Source: Nonomuraea sediminis
GTDB taxonomy: Bacteria > Actinomycetota > Actinomycetes > Streptosporangiales > Streptosporangiaceae
NCBI RefSeq assembly: GCF_018531495.1
Contig: NZ_JAHDTI010000010.1
Coordinates: 372,001 to 436,000, forward strand
Length of the DNA stretch: 64,000 bases
Direction: 5' to 3'
A model generated the notes under the pieces. That model was not told the DNA's origin. It did no database searches and was given only the letters and a program-made list of their open reading frames with translations. A program made the position numbers and the translations under genes. Of the stretch, positions 25,928-34,426 are shown one piece after another (within the stretch, counting starts at the first letter, position 1; the number at the start of each line of letters is the position of its first letter).

Positions 25928-26086
25928 GCGGAACCCCCGCCACGCAGGAGGTTCCGGTGTCGCCGCCGTCATCGACACAGCGAGTGTGCCTCTCGTCACA
26001 GTCCTTCTGGCGGCCTACGCCGCCGCGCTCCCGACGCAGCGTCCCCGACGCCTTTACATTGTAGATTCCCCGAGGGGCGCGGGTTC

Positions 26087-26983
26087 TCAGGTGTGGCAGG
26101 TGGGGCATGGGGGTTTGGTCGCGCGGTAGTAGGCGGTGGAGGCGATGGCGAGGCCGATTCCCCACAGGACGTAGGCGGGGATGGCGGTCCACATGAAGGC
26201 GGGCAGCTGGAGGGTCCCGGCGATCGTCTCCTGGGTCAGCTGGACCAGACCGGCGCCGAAGTAGGCCAGCAGGGCGGCGGCCACGGCGAACCCGGGGCCG
26301 ACCACGAGCCAGCGTGGCACCCGCCGTCCGGCCAGCGGCAGTACCCAGCGCGGCCAGATCCTGCCCCACCTGTGCACGAGGGCGAGCGGCAGCAGTACGC
26401 CTGCCAGCCCGAATCCGGCTTCGAACACGAGTGTCTGCGGTCCTTCCGCGAACGGGACCGGCCCGAAGAGCGCCACCTGGGCGAAGATGCGCAGCGCGAA
26501 CCCGGCCACGGCGGCGTAGGCGGCGACGTAGGCCCACCGAGGGGTCGCGGCCAGCCTCGGGATGCGGCTGCAGCGGGCGCATCCGCGCAGTTCCCGCTGG
26601 TAGGACAGGGCGGTGACGGCTGAGAAGGCGGCCACGACCAGGCAGGCGGCGCGGCTGGCGAACCCGGCCGGGTCGTGCGGGATGCCGAGCCCGGGCAGGA
26701 TCCCGCCCACGAAGTCGAGCAGGATCATCGCGGCCGAGCAGGTCAGCAGCAGGCTCAGCGCCCAGGCGGCCACCACCAGCGGCCACCGTCCGCCCGTGAC
26801 CTTCAGCGCGGCGACGACGGCGATGACGGCCAGGCAGGCGCCGATCACCAGCCCTCGGGGCGTGGTGAGGTCGCTGCTGCTCAGCGCCCAGGTCGGCGTG
26901 CCCGCGAGTAGCCACGTGCTCTGCAGGATCGCGTACGCCGTGGCCAGCGCTCCGGTCAGCCATGGCGCCCAACTCAGTCTCAT
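26087..26983 (-). CDS. Polytopic membrane protein of unknown function
   Basis: A 298-residue protein with about eight predicted membrane segments and little soluble sequence. Two CxxC pairs are notable: RGCARCSR in a cytoplasmic loop (about 131-138) and PPCPTCHT at the extreme C terminus; together they could bind a metal. I recognise no family. The ATG at 26983 has only a weak GGGG ribosome site. It sits between dop and pup on the same strand, inside the Pup gene block, but nothing shows a functional tie. Confidence 0.7.
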   Translation of the reverse strand: MRLSWAPWLTGALATAYAILQSTWLLAGTPTWALSSSDLTTPRGLVIGACLAVIAVVAALKVTGGRWPLVVAAWALSLLLTCSAAMILLDFVGGILPGLGIPHDPAGFASRAACLVVAAFSAVTALSYQRELRGCARCSRIPRLAATPRWAYVAAYAAVAGFALRIFAQVALFGPVPFAEGPQTLVFEAGFGLAGVLLPLALVHRWGRIWPRWVLPLAGRRVPRWLVVGPGFAVAAALLAYFGAGLVQLTQETIAGTLQLPAFMWTAIPAYVLWGIGLAIASTAYYRATKPPCPTCHT

Positions 26984-27476
26984 GCGCCCCAGCTTGCCGA
27001 GTACTCCCGGCAGCCACCCTCACCCGAACTGGTGAACCCCCTCCCCCGCACGGGGGATCCAGCCGTCGCGGTCTCACCAGACCACCCAGCCACGCCCCTC
27101 GCGCGACGTTACGGCGGGCCGCGGCCCACCCATGCGTACCGTCCCCACCGGGCGCCCGCCCAGGTCGGCGGGTGGCGCCTCCACGGCTTGCCGTACAAGA
27201 AGCCCGGGAAAGCCACGCGAGGCGAGCACGCGGTGTCTGTGCTGGTGAGGCCCGATGCCCGAGGTGGGGTGCCGCGGAACACCCGGAGAGAGGGCCTTCG
27301 AGGCCGACTCGACGGGCGCATGGCGACATTGAGCGTGCAGGGCAGGCGGACTTGGCATCCGCGGTGGCGGCAGGGCCGCGTCGGCGGGTGCGGCCCGGGG
27401 CAGTGAAGGATGCGGCCGGTCAGGGCCAGAGATCGCGCCAGCCAGGGCCGTAAGGGATGGGGGCGGGCGGGGTGGG
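26984..27476. other. 493-bp spacer between dop and the membrane-protein gene
   Basis: No gene is supported. At 27109-27200 there is a weak partial copy of the dispersed repeat: TTACGGCGGGC on the left and GGCTTGCCGTACAAG on the right, as in the copy at 42336. The rest is unremarkable high-GC sequence. Small ORFs exist on both strands without ribosome sites. Confidence 0.5.
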
Positions 27477-28991
27477 TTAGGAGTCGCCGGTTAGGGCGGC
27501 TACGAGGTCGGCGGCGGTGCGGCAGCGGTCGAAGAGTTCGCCGACGTGGGCCTTGGTGCCGCGCAGCGGTTCCAGGGTGGGGACGCGCTGGAGGGACTCG
27601 CGGCCGGGGATGTCGAAGATGACCGAGTCCCAGGAGGCGGCGGCGACCGACTCGCTGTACTGGCGCAGGCAGCGGCCGCGGAAGTAGGCGCGGGTGTCCG
27701 TGGGCGGGCTCTCCACGGCGCGCTGGACCTCTTCCTCGCTGACGAGGCGCTGCATGCGGCCGCGGGCGACGAGGCGGTTGTACAGGCCGCGGTCGGGGCG
27801 GATGTCGGAGTACTGCAGGTCGACGAGCTGCAGGCGGGGGTGGCTCCAGGCCAGGCCGTCGCGGGTGCGGTAGCCCTCGAGGAGTTCGAGCTTGGCGACC
27901 CAGTCGAGTTCGCGCGAGAGTTGCATGGGGTCTTCGGCGAGGCGGGTGAGGACGGACTCCCAGCGGTCGAGGATGTCCTTGTTCATCTCCTCCTGGGCGG
28001 TGCCGCGTTCTTCGACGTACTTGCGGGCCTGCTCGAGGTATTCCATCTGCAGCTGGATGGCGGTGAGCTTGCGGCCGTCGCGCATGGCGATCTCGTAGCG
28101 GCAGGTGGGGTCGTGGGAGACGGCCCTGAGCGCCTGGACGGGGTTCTCGACGGCGAGGTCGCGCGTCAGGAAGCCGTCTTCGATCATGGCGAGGACGAGC
28201 GCGGTCGACCCGAGCTTCAAGTATGTGGAAATTTCAGACATGTTGGCGTCGCCGATGATGACGTGGAGGCGCCGGTACTTCTCGGGGTCGGCGTGCGGTT
28301 CGTCGCGGGTGTTGATGATCGGGCGCTTCAGCGTGGTCTCGAGGCCCACCTCGACCTCGAAGAAGTCGGCCCGCTGGGAGATCTGGAAGCCGTCGCCGCG
28401 CGAGTCCTGCCCGATCCCGACCTTGCCGGCGCCGACGACGACCTGTCGTGACACGAAGAACGGCGTCAGGTGACGCACGATGTCGGCGAAGGGCGTGGCC
28501 CGCCGCATGAGGTAGTTCTCGTGGCAGCCGTAGGAGGCGCCCTTGGCGTCGGTGTTGTTCTTGTAGAGCTGGATGGGCGCGTTCGACGGGATGGCGGAGG
28601 CACGCTGGGCGGCGTCGTACATGACGCGTTCGCCGGCCTTGTCCCAGATGACGGCGGCGCGCGGGTTGGTGGTCTCGGGCGTGGAGTATTCGGGGTGGGC
28701 GTGGTCGACGTAGAGGCGGGCGCCGTTGGTGAGGATGACGTTGGCCAGGCCGAGGTCCTCGTCGGTCAGCTGGCTGGGGTCGGCGACCTCGCGGGCGAGG
28801 TCGAAGCCTCGGGCGTCGCGGAGCGGGTTCTCTTCCTCGAAGTCCCATCGGGCCCTGCGGGCCCGGGCCGCGGAGGCGGCCAGGTAGGCGTTCACGACCT
28901 GTGAGGAGGTCACCATCGCGTTGGCGCCTGGCTGACCTGGTACGGAAATGCCGTACTCGGTCTCGATGCCCATCACCCGACGCACCGTCAT
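27477..28991 (-). CDS. dop: Depupylase/deamidase of Pup, Dop
   Basis: A 504-residue paralogue of PafA. Start TVRRVMGIETEYGISVPGQP; the Dop-specific loop follows (WDFEEENPLRDARGFD, about 49-64), and the active-site block is GARLYVDHAHPEYSTPE with Asp96. The shared blocks LYKNNTDAKGASYGCHENYL and NTRDEPHADPEKYRRLHVI are present. Dop deamidates Pup-Gln and removes Pup from substrates. Because this Pup ends in Glu, removal is probably its main job here. The ATG at 28991 with GAGGTG upstream is preferred over a GTG two codons earlier. The distance from mpa is about 13 kb. Confidence 0.97.
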   Translation of the reverse strand: MTVRRVMGIETEYGISVPGQPGANAMVTSSQVVNAYLAASAARARRARWDFEEENPLRDARGFDLAREVADPSQLTDEDLGLANVILTNGARLYVDHAHPEYSTPETTNPRAAVIWDKAGERVMYDAAQRASAIPSNAPIQLYKNNTDAKGASYGCHENYLMRRATPFADIVRHLTPFFVSRQVVVGAGKVGIGQDSRGDGFQISQRADFFEVEVGLETTLKRPIINTRDEPHADPEKYRRLHVIIGDANMSEISTYLKLGSTALVLAMIEDGFLTRDLAVENPVQALRAVSHDPTCRYEIAMRDGRKLTAIQLQMEYLEQARKYVEERGTAQEEMNKDILDRWESVLTRLAEDPMQLSRELDWVAKLELLEGYRTRDGLAWSHPRLQLVDLQYSDIRPDRGLYNRLVARGRMQRLVSEEEVQRAVESPPTDTRAYFRGRCLRQYSESVAAASWDSVIFDIPGRESLQRVPTLEPLRGTKAHVGELFDRCRTAADLVAALTGDS

Positions 28992-29103
28992 GCGCACCTC
29001 TCGTCGTCCCGCCGGGAACAGCCCGGCCGAACAGTCCGGTTCTGTCTATCCGCCGTTTATATGCCCGAGCCTATGCCCTTCACAGCGCCTCAAGGCCACA
29101 GAG

Positions 29104-30228
29104 TTATGGCACCGACGCCTTTTGAACCTGTACGGCGGGCGTTGCGGGACTTTGTTGGCGTCTGCGCGGACGGAGTATGCGCTGGATGGGACGCTCGGCG
29201 AGCGCGTAAACGAGGTAGGAAAGGACGATGGCCGAAACAATGGTCACGAGGGCGACGGCCCACGCGGGCAAAGTCTTGGTCAGGACGGGGATGAGGGCCA
29301 CGGCGACGACGGAGTGGAACAGGTACAGCGGGTAGGTCGTGCCGCCCAGCGCGGTGAGCAGCTTGGAGGGCCGCATCCGCAGCACGCCGAGGGCGACCAG
29401 CGACATGGCGGCGAAGATCAGCGTGATCGTGACGATGACGCTGACGTCGTTGACGGGCATGTTGACGTATCCGGCGACCTTGATCCTGCCGTGCACGCGT
29501 TCGAGGGCGGAGTGCAGGGAGATGGCCCAGCCGGCGACGACGTAGAGCCAGGGCAGCCAGCGGGATCCGTGCTTGTGTATCAGGTAGAGCGACATGCCGG
29601 CGATGAAGTAGGGCGCGTAGCGGGGCATGACGATCTCGTTGACGACGGGGTCGCCGAGGAATTCGGCGCCGATGGCGGCGGCCAGCCAGATCCCGGCGAA
29701 GACCAGGACGCGTCCGTAGGTGACGCCGACGATGACGAGGATCGCCATCAGCAGGTAGAAGCGGAGCTCGGCCCAGAGCGACCAGTAGACGCCGTTGGCG
29801 TCGATGACCTTGAACAGGCGCTGGAACATGGTGGCGTTGACGGCGTATTCGCCGCCGGTCAGCTTGGGGTCGAGGGCCTTGGCCCCCATCACGCCGTAGA
29901 GCAGGGCCACGGCGCCCAGGCTCAGCCAGTAGGCGGGGTACAGCCGCACGAACCTGGACCAGGCGAACGCCCCCAGCCCTTTCCCCCACACGGTCATCAG
30001 GATGACGAATCCGCTGATGACGAAGAAGAGCTCGACCCCCAGGATTCCTAATCCCGCCACCGGCGCCAGCGCTGGGAACAGGGCGGCGGGTCGTGCGCCC
30101 CAGACGGAGGCGAAGGCGACGAAGAGGTGGAAGGCGACCACGCTCAGCGCGGCGATGAACCGCAGCAGGTCGAGTTCGGCCAGCCGGCCGTCACCCCGCG
30201 CGCGCCGCGATCGAGAGGGGGAGTGCAC
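29104..30228 (-). CDS. Acyltransferase 3 family membrane protein (OafA/YrhL-like)
   Basis: A 374-residue integral membrane protein with about ten membrane segments. It has the family start RLAELDLLRFIAALSVVAFH (about 15-34), where the arginine and histidine are characteristic, and GVELFFVISGFVI (about 64-76). These enzymes transfer acetyl or other acyl groups to extracytoplasmic sugars, peptidoglycan or antibiotics. Substrate not predictable. The GTG at 30228 has no close ribosome site, so the start is uncertain. It is downstream of a repeat-filled spacer and followed by dop upstream promoter sequence, so probably monocistronic. Confidence 0.88.
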   Translation of the reverse strand: MHSPSRSRRARGDGRLAELDLLRFIAALSVVAFHLFVAFASVWGARPAALFPALAPVAGLGILGVELFFVISGFVILMTVWGKGLGAFAWSRFVRLYPAYWLSLGAVALLYGVMGAKALDPKLTGGEYAVNATMFQRLFKVIDANGVYWSLWAELRFYLLMAILVIVGVTYGRVLVFAGIWLAAAIGAEFLGDPVVNEIVMPRYAPYFIAGMSLYLIHKHGSRWLPWLYVVAGWAISLHSALERVHGRIKVAGYVNMPVNDVSVIVTITLIFAAMSLVALGVLRMRPSKLLTALGGTTYPLYLFHSVVAVALIPVLTKTLPAWAVALVTIVSAIVLSYLVYALAERPIQRILRPRRRQQSPATPAVQVQKASVP

Positions 30229-30372
30229 AGGTATTGGACGTCACTCCTTTACCTTTGGTTCCCTCCCATCACTCCTGTTTCGCCCCTTCTGTACGGCTAT
30301 CGCCACCTTCCCACTCCCGCCGACGCCCCGCCCGCGAATCGCTTGACTTGGTAAGAGGCGATCTCGAGGCCA

Positions 30373-30609
30373 GGCGCCGGGTCGGCGAGACGGTGTGCGG
30401 CGGAAGTCGGCGCCCTGTACGGCGGGCAACCACAGCCGTGGTGCCAGGATTACGAAGCGCCGTGACGGCGAGCGACAGTCACCGACTCGCCGCAAGCGCC
30501 GGTCGCGGGCCCTCAGCCGTAGTACGGCGGGCGGCCGGTGGCGGCGGCCTGCCGTACAAGATCAGCGCGAAGATCGGGCCCGAAGCCGGAGTACGGCGGC
30601 CCGCCGTAC
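30373..30609 (+). repeat. Copy 6 of the dispersed composite repeat (full length)
   Basis: This occupies most of the spacer 30229-30616. It has the whole order: GGCGCCGGGTCGGCGAGAC, a short GGAAGTCGGCGCCCTGTACG block, the GAAGCGCCGTGACGGCG block, the GACTCGCCGCAAGCGCCGGT core, and a hairpin block. A downstream extension (30563-30609) ends with GTACGGCGG, one base, then CCGCCGTAC (30591-30609), eight bases after the lysA stop. The extension is shared with the copy at 58136. Confidence 0.75.
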
Positions 30610-30616
30610 AGGAAGC

Positions 30617-31846
30617 TCACGCGTAAAGCCGAAGAAGATCGGCCTCCGTCTCGCGGCGGACGATTTCTCGACTGATTCCCTCGTGGACGGCGATCACCGG
30701 CGGGCGGGGGACGTGGTTGTAGTTGCTGGCCATCGAGCGCTGGTAGGCCCCCGAGACGGGCACCGCCAGCAGGTCCCCCGGCACGACGTCGGCGGGCAGG
30801 GACAGGTCGCGGACGAGGATGTCGCCGCTCTCGCAGTGCTTGCCGACGACCGTCACCTCACGGAGGGGCGCCTGCGAGCGGCGGGAGGCGAGGGCGGCGG
30901 TGTACGGCGAGCCGTACATGGCAGGGCGCGGGTTGTCGCTCATGCCGCCGTCGACGCTGACGTAGGCGTCCTTGACCGTGCCGACCCGGTAGAGCGCGAC
31001 CGTGGTCGGCCCGGCGATGGAGCGTCCGGGTTCGACGGCGAGGTGCAGGTCGCCGATCTCCTTGCGCAGGGCGGTGACGACGTCGAAGGGCGTGGGCGGT
31101 TCGGGGTCGCCGGGCCGGTAGGCGACGCCGAGCCCGCCGCCGAGATCGAGCCGGTCGACTCCCACCTCGCCGGCGAACGTCGCCATCTTGGCCGCGGCCT
31201 GGGCGAACCCGGCGGTGTCGAAGATCTGGGACCCGATGTGGGAGTGCAGCCCGTGCAGCTCGAGCCCGGGGGTGTCCTGGATGCGGCGGGCGGCTCGCAG
31301 GGCGTCGCCGCGCGCCAGCGAGAAGCCGAACTTGGAGTCCTCGCCGCCGGTGGCGATGGCCTTGTGGGTGGCGGCGTCGACGCCGGGCGTGACGCGGATC
31401 ATGACGCGCTGGGTGATGCCGCCGCCGACGAGCGGGGCGAGCCGGTCGAGCTCGGCGAAGGAGTCGACGACGATGCAGCCGATGCCCCATTCGACGGCGC
31501 GGCGCAGCTCTTCGGCGGACTTGTTGTTCCCGTGGAAGACGACGCGTGCCGGGGGCATCCCGCCGGCCTGGGCGACGGCCAGTTCGCCGCCGGTGCACAC
31601 GTCGAGCGACAGGCCCAGGCGGGCGATCCAGCGGACGATCTCCGGGCACAGGAACGCCTTGCCGCCGTAGTGGACGTCGCCGTCGGGCAGGGCGTCGAGC
31701 CAGGCCTGGCAGCGGGCCTCGAAGTCGGCCTGGTCCAGCAGGTAGGCGGGGGTGCCGTGGCGTTCGGCGAGCTCCCGCACGCCCAGGCCGCCGATCGACA
31801 GCTCTCCCCCGGTCCAGGTGGCGGTGCGTGGCCAGAGATTCTCCAT
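30617..31846 (-). CDS. lysA: Diaminopimelate decarboxylase LysA
   Basis: A 409-residue fold-type III PLP enzyme making lysine from meso-diaminopimelate. The PLP lysine is in VHYGGKAFLC (Lys63). Other sites are HGLHSHIGSQIF, LDLGGGLGVAY and GKHCESGDIL (active-site cysteine at the subunit border). The ATG at 31846 has AGGTGG upstream; 15 further in-frame codons are not needed. The gene diverges from the amino-acid ABC operon. The stop is eight bases from a terminator-like hairpin of repeat copy 6. Confidence 0.93.
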   Translation of the reverse strand: MENLWPRTATWTGGELSIGGLGVRELAERHGTPAYLLDQADFEARCQAWLDALPDGDVHYGGKAFLCPEIVRWIARLGLSLDVCTGGELAVAQAGGMPPARVVFHGNNKSAEELRRAVEWGIGCIVVDSFAELDRLAPLVGGGITQRVMIRVTPGVDAATHKAIATGGEDSKFGFSLARGDALRAARRIQDTPGLELHGLHSHIGSQIFDTAGFAQAAAKMATFAGEVGVDRLDLGGGLGVAYRPGDPEPPTPFDVVTALRKEIGDLHLAVEPGRSIAGPTTVALYRVGTVKDAYVSVDGGMSDNPRPAMYGSPYTAALASRRSQAPLREVTVVGKHCESGDILVRDLSLPADVVPGDLLAVPVSGAYQRSMASNYNHVPRPPVIAVHEGISREIVRRETEADLLRLYA

Positions 31847-31959
31847 GGCGGCCCACCTTAGGAACGGTTGTGCCGGGGTTTTCATGAGCATCGACGGATT
31901 CGAGGGTCAGAGCCGTAAGCGTTCACGTTCGTTGGGCTGCCGAGACGGGTCCCGTAACC

Positions 31960-32838
31960 ATGTCGGCCATGCGAAAACACCTGGTCATCGCGGTCGCCGC
32001 GATCTGCGCGCTGAGCGCCGGCTGCGGCAGGTCCAACTCGGGCACGGCCGCGCACGTGGACGCGTCGTCGGCGGGCAAGAGCGCCAAGGAGCTCGTGCCC
32101 GATCAGGTCCGCCAGTCGGGCGAGCTGCGGATGGCGACGTCGGAGGGCTATCCGCCGATGGAGATGTACAAGCCGGGCACGCAGGAGCTGACCGGCGTCG
32201 ACATCGACCTGGCAGCCGCGATCGCGGGCCGGCTCGGGCTGAAGGTCAAGACGACCAACGCCGCCTTCGACGGGCTGATTCCCGGCCTGCAGGGCGGGCG
32301 GTGGGACGTCGCGATGTCCTCGCTCAGCGACACCGAGCAGCGCCGCAAGGCGGTCGACTTCGTCGACTACTTCAACGCGGGCGGCTCGATCATGGTCAAG
32401 AAGGGCAACCCCGAGAGCATCAAGACGCTCGAGGACCTGTGCGGCAAGAAGGTCGTGCTGGCCAAGGGCAGCTCGAATCTGGACATCGGCCTGCGGCAGA
32501 ACGAGAAGTGCGCGCAGAAGATGCAGATCATGCAGAGCGAGGACGCCCCGACCGGTCTGCTCACGATCGACTCCGGCCGCAGCGTGGCCACGATCGTCGA
32601 CTCCCCCGTCGGCTACATGTACGCCAAGGAGACCGGCAAGTACGACGTGCTGCCCGAGCAGTACGACGCCGGGCCGTGGGGCATCGCGATCGACAAGCGC
32701 AACCCGGCGCTGCGCGACGCGGTAGCCAAGGCGCTGCAGGAACTGGTCGACAGCGGCGAGTACAAGAAGATCCTCGACAAGTACGGCACGGCCGCCAACG
32801 CGGTGCCGAAGGTCACGATCAACACCGGCGCGTCATGA
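31960..32838 (+). CDS. Amino-acid ABC transporter substrate-binding lipoprotein
   Basis: A 292-residue family 3 (polar amino acid) binding protein with signal peptide and lipobox LSAGC (Cys22). Typical blocks are LRMATSEGYPPMEMY, ELTGVDIDLAAAIAGRLGLK and WDVAMSSLSDTEQRRKAVDF. It starts an operon with a permease, an ATPase, a D-aminoacylase and a serine hydrolase. The ATG at 31960 or the one at 31969 could be used; neither has a strong ribosome site. Ligand unknown. Confidence 0.92.
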   Translation: MSAMRKHLVIAVAAICALSAGCGRSNSGTAAHVDASSAGKSAKELVPDQVRQSGELRMATSEGYPPMEMYKPGTQELTGVDIDLAAAIAGRLGLKVKTTNAAFDGLIPGLQGGRWDVAMSSLSDTEQRRKAVDFVDYFNAGGSIMVKKGNPESIKTLEDLCGKKVVLAKGSSNLDIGLRQNEKCAQKMQIMQSEDAPTGLLTIDSGRSVATIVDSPVGYMYAKETGKYDVLPEQYDAGPWGIAIDKRNPALRDAVAKALQELVDSGEYKKILDKYGTAANAVPKVTINTGAS

Positions 32839-33671
32839 CCGAACTGCCGATCGACGCGGTCAAGCCGCGGCGGCCCGGCCGGATGGTGGCCGCCGCGCTG
32901 GCCGGGCTGGTGCTGATCTGGCTGGTCTACACGATCGTCGTCAACGAGAACCTGCACTGGGACGTGATCGTCGCCTACCTGTTCGATCCCAGGATCCTGG
33001 GCGGGCTGCTGGTGACGATCGCGCTGACCCTGCTGTCGATGGTGCTCGGGGTGGCGCTGGGCGTGCTGGCCGCGGTGCTGCAGCTGTCGGACAGCCCGGT
33101 GCTGCGCGGCGCGGCCGGCCTGTACACGTGGTTCTTCCGCGGCACGCCGCTGCTGGTGCAGCTGATCTTCTGGTTCAACATCGGGCTGGTGTTCCCGGTG
33201 ATCGGGATCGGCGTGCCGTTCGGCGGGCCGATGTTCGTGCACTGGCAGGCCAACACGGTCATCACGCCGTTCGTGGCAGCGGCCCTGGGCCTGACGATCA
33301 ACGAGGGCGCCTACATGGCCGAGATCGTCAGGGCGGGCATCCGCTCGGTCGATCCCGGCCAGCGGGAGGCGGCCGAGTCGCTGGGCATGTCGCACAGGAA
33401 GATCCTGCGGCGGGTGGTGTTGCCGCAGGCGATGCGGGTGATCATCCCTCCGACGGGCAACCAGTTCATCTCGATGCTGAAGACCACGTCGATGGTGTCG
33501 GTGATCGCGGGCGCGGAGCTGCTGACGGTGGCGCAGCGCATCTATCTGGGGAACTTCGAGGTGATCGCGCTGCTGATCGTGGCGTCCGTCTGGTACGTGG
33601 TGCTGACCAGCGTGGCCAGCGTGGGACAGCACTTCCTGGAGAAGCGGTTCAGCCGGGGTGAGGCGTTGTGA
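32835..33671 (+). CDS. Amino-acid ABC transporter permease
   Basis: A 278-residue HisM-type permease with the family motif FRGTPLLVQLIFWFN (about 98-112) and the EAA loop REAAESLGMSHRKILRRVVLPQ (REAAESLGMS, about 176-185). The ATG overlaps the binding-protein stop as ATGA. Five membrane segments are predicted. Its stop overlaps the next gene start as GTGA. Confidence 0.93.
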   Translation: MTELPIDAVKPRRPGRMVAAALAGLVLIWLVYTIVVNENLHWDVIVAYLFDPRILGGLLVTIALTLLSMVLGVALGVLAAVLQLSDSPVLRGAAGLYTWFFRGTPLLVQLIFWFNIGLVFPVIGIGVPFGGPMFVHWQANTVITPFVAAALGLTINEGAYMAEIVRAGIRSVDPGQREAAESLGMSHRKILRRVVLPQAMRVIIPPTGNQFISMLKTTSMVSVIAGAELLTVAQRIYLGNFEVIALLIVASVWYVVLTSVASVGQHFLEKRFSRGEAL

Positions 33672-34426
33672 GCATGGTGAAGGTCCAGTCGGTCCGTAAG
33701 CGTTTCGGACCGGTGGAGGTGCTCAAGGGCGTCAGCCTGGACGTGCCCGAGGGCGGCGTGGTGTGCGTGGTGGGCCCGTCGGGTTCGGGCAAGTCGACGC
33801 TGCTGCGCTGCGTCAACCGGCTCGAGACGATCGACTCGGGCAGGATCTGGGTGGACGGCGAGCTGATCGGCTACCGCGAGCAGGGCGACAAGCTGCACCT
33901 GCTGCGGCCCGACGAGCTGTGCCTGCAGCGGCGGAAGATCGGTATGGTGTTCCAGCGCTTCCACCTGTTCCCCCACATGACGGCGTTGGAGAACGTGATC
34001 GAAGGTCCCTGCTCGGTGCTGCGCACCCCGCGTGACAAGGCGATCCGGCGGGCGCGCGAGCTGCTGGACCGGGTCGGTCTGGCCGACCGCTCCCACCACT
34101 ACCCGGCGCAGTTGTCGGGTGGCCAGCAGCAGCGGGTGGCCATCGCCCGCAGCCTGGCCATGGACCCCAAGGTGATGCTGTTCGACGAGCCCACCAGCGC
34201 CCTCGACCCGGAGCTGGTGCAGGAGGTGCTGACGGTGATGCGCGACCTGGCCACCAGCGGAATCACGATGATCGTGGTGACGCACGAGATGGGTTTCGCC
34301 AGGGAGGCGGGTGATCACCTGGTGTTCGTCGACGACGGGGTGATCGTGGAGGAGGGCCCGCCGCGCGAGGTCCTGTCCAGTCCGCGCCACGAGCGCACCC
34401 GCGCCTTCCTGGGGCAGGTGCTTTGA
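33668..34426 (+). CDS. Amino-acid ABC transporter ATP-binding protein
   Basis: A 252-residue GlnQ/HisP-type ATPase: Walker A GPSGSGKST (about 36-44), the family-specific RRKIGMVFQRFHLFPHMTAL, signature LSGGQQQRVAIARSL, Walker B MLFDEPTSALDPE and the switch VVTHEMGFAREAG. It powers the adjacent permease. The GTG at 33668 overlaps the permease stop; ATG 33674 is an alternative. Its stop overlaps the TTG start of the D-aminoacylase gene, so the five genes form one tightly coupled operon. Confidence 0.94.
   Translation: MSMVKVQSVRKRFGPVEVLKGVSLDVPEGGVVCVVGPSGSGKSTLLRCVNRLETIDSGRIWVDGELIGYREQGDKLHLLRPDELCLQRRKIGMVFQRFHLFPHMTALENVIEGPCSVLRTPRDKAIRRARELLDRVGLADRSHHYPAQLSGGQQQRVAIARSLAMDPKVMLFDEPTSALDPELVQEVLTVMRDLATSGITMIVVTHEMGFAREAGDHLVFVDDGVIVEEGPPREVLSSPRHERTRAFLGQVL

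Noticed and set aside
27546..28451. 301-codon plus-strand ORF opposite dop
   Set aside because: Shadow of dop; no motif and a composition typical of complementary frames.
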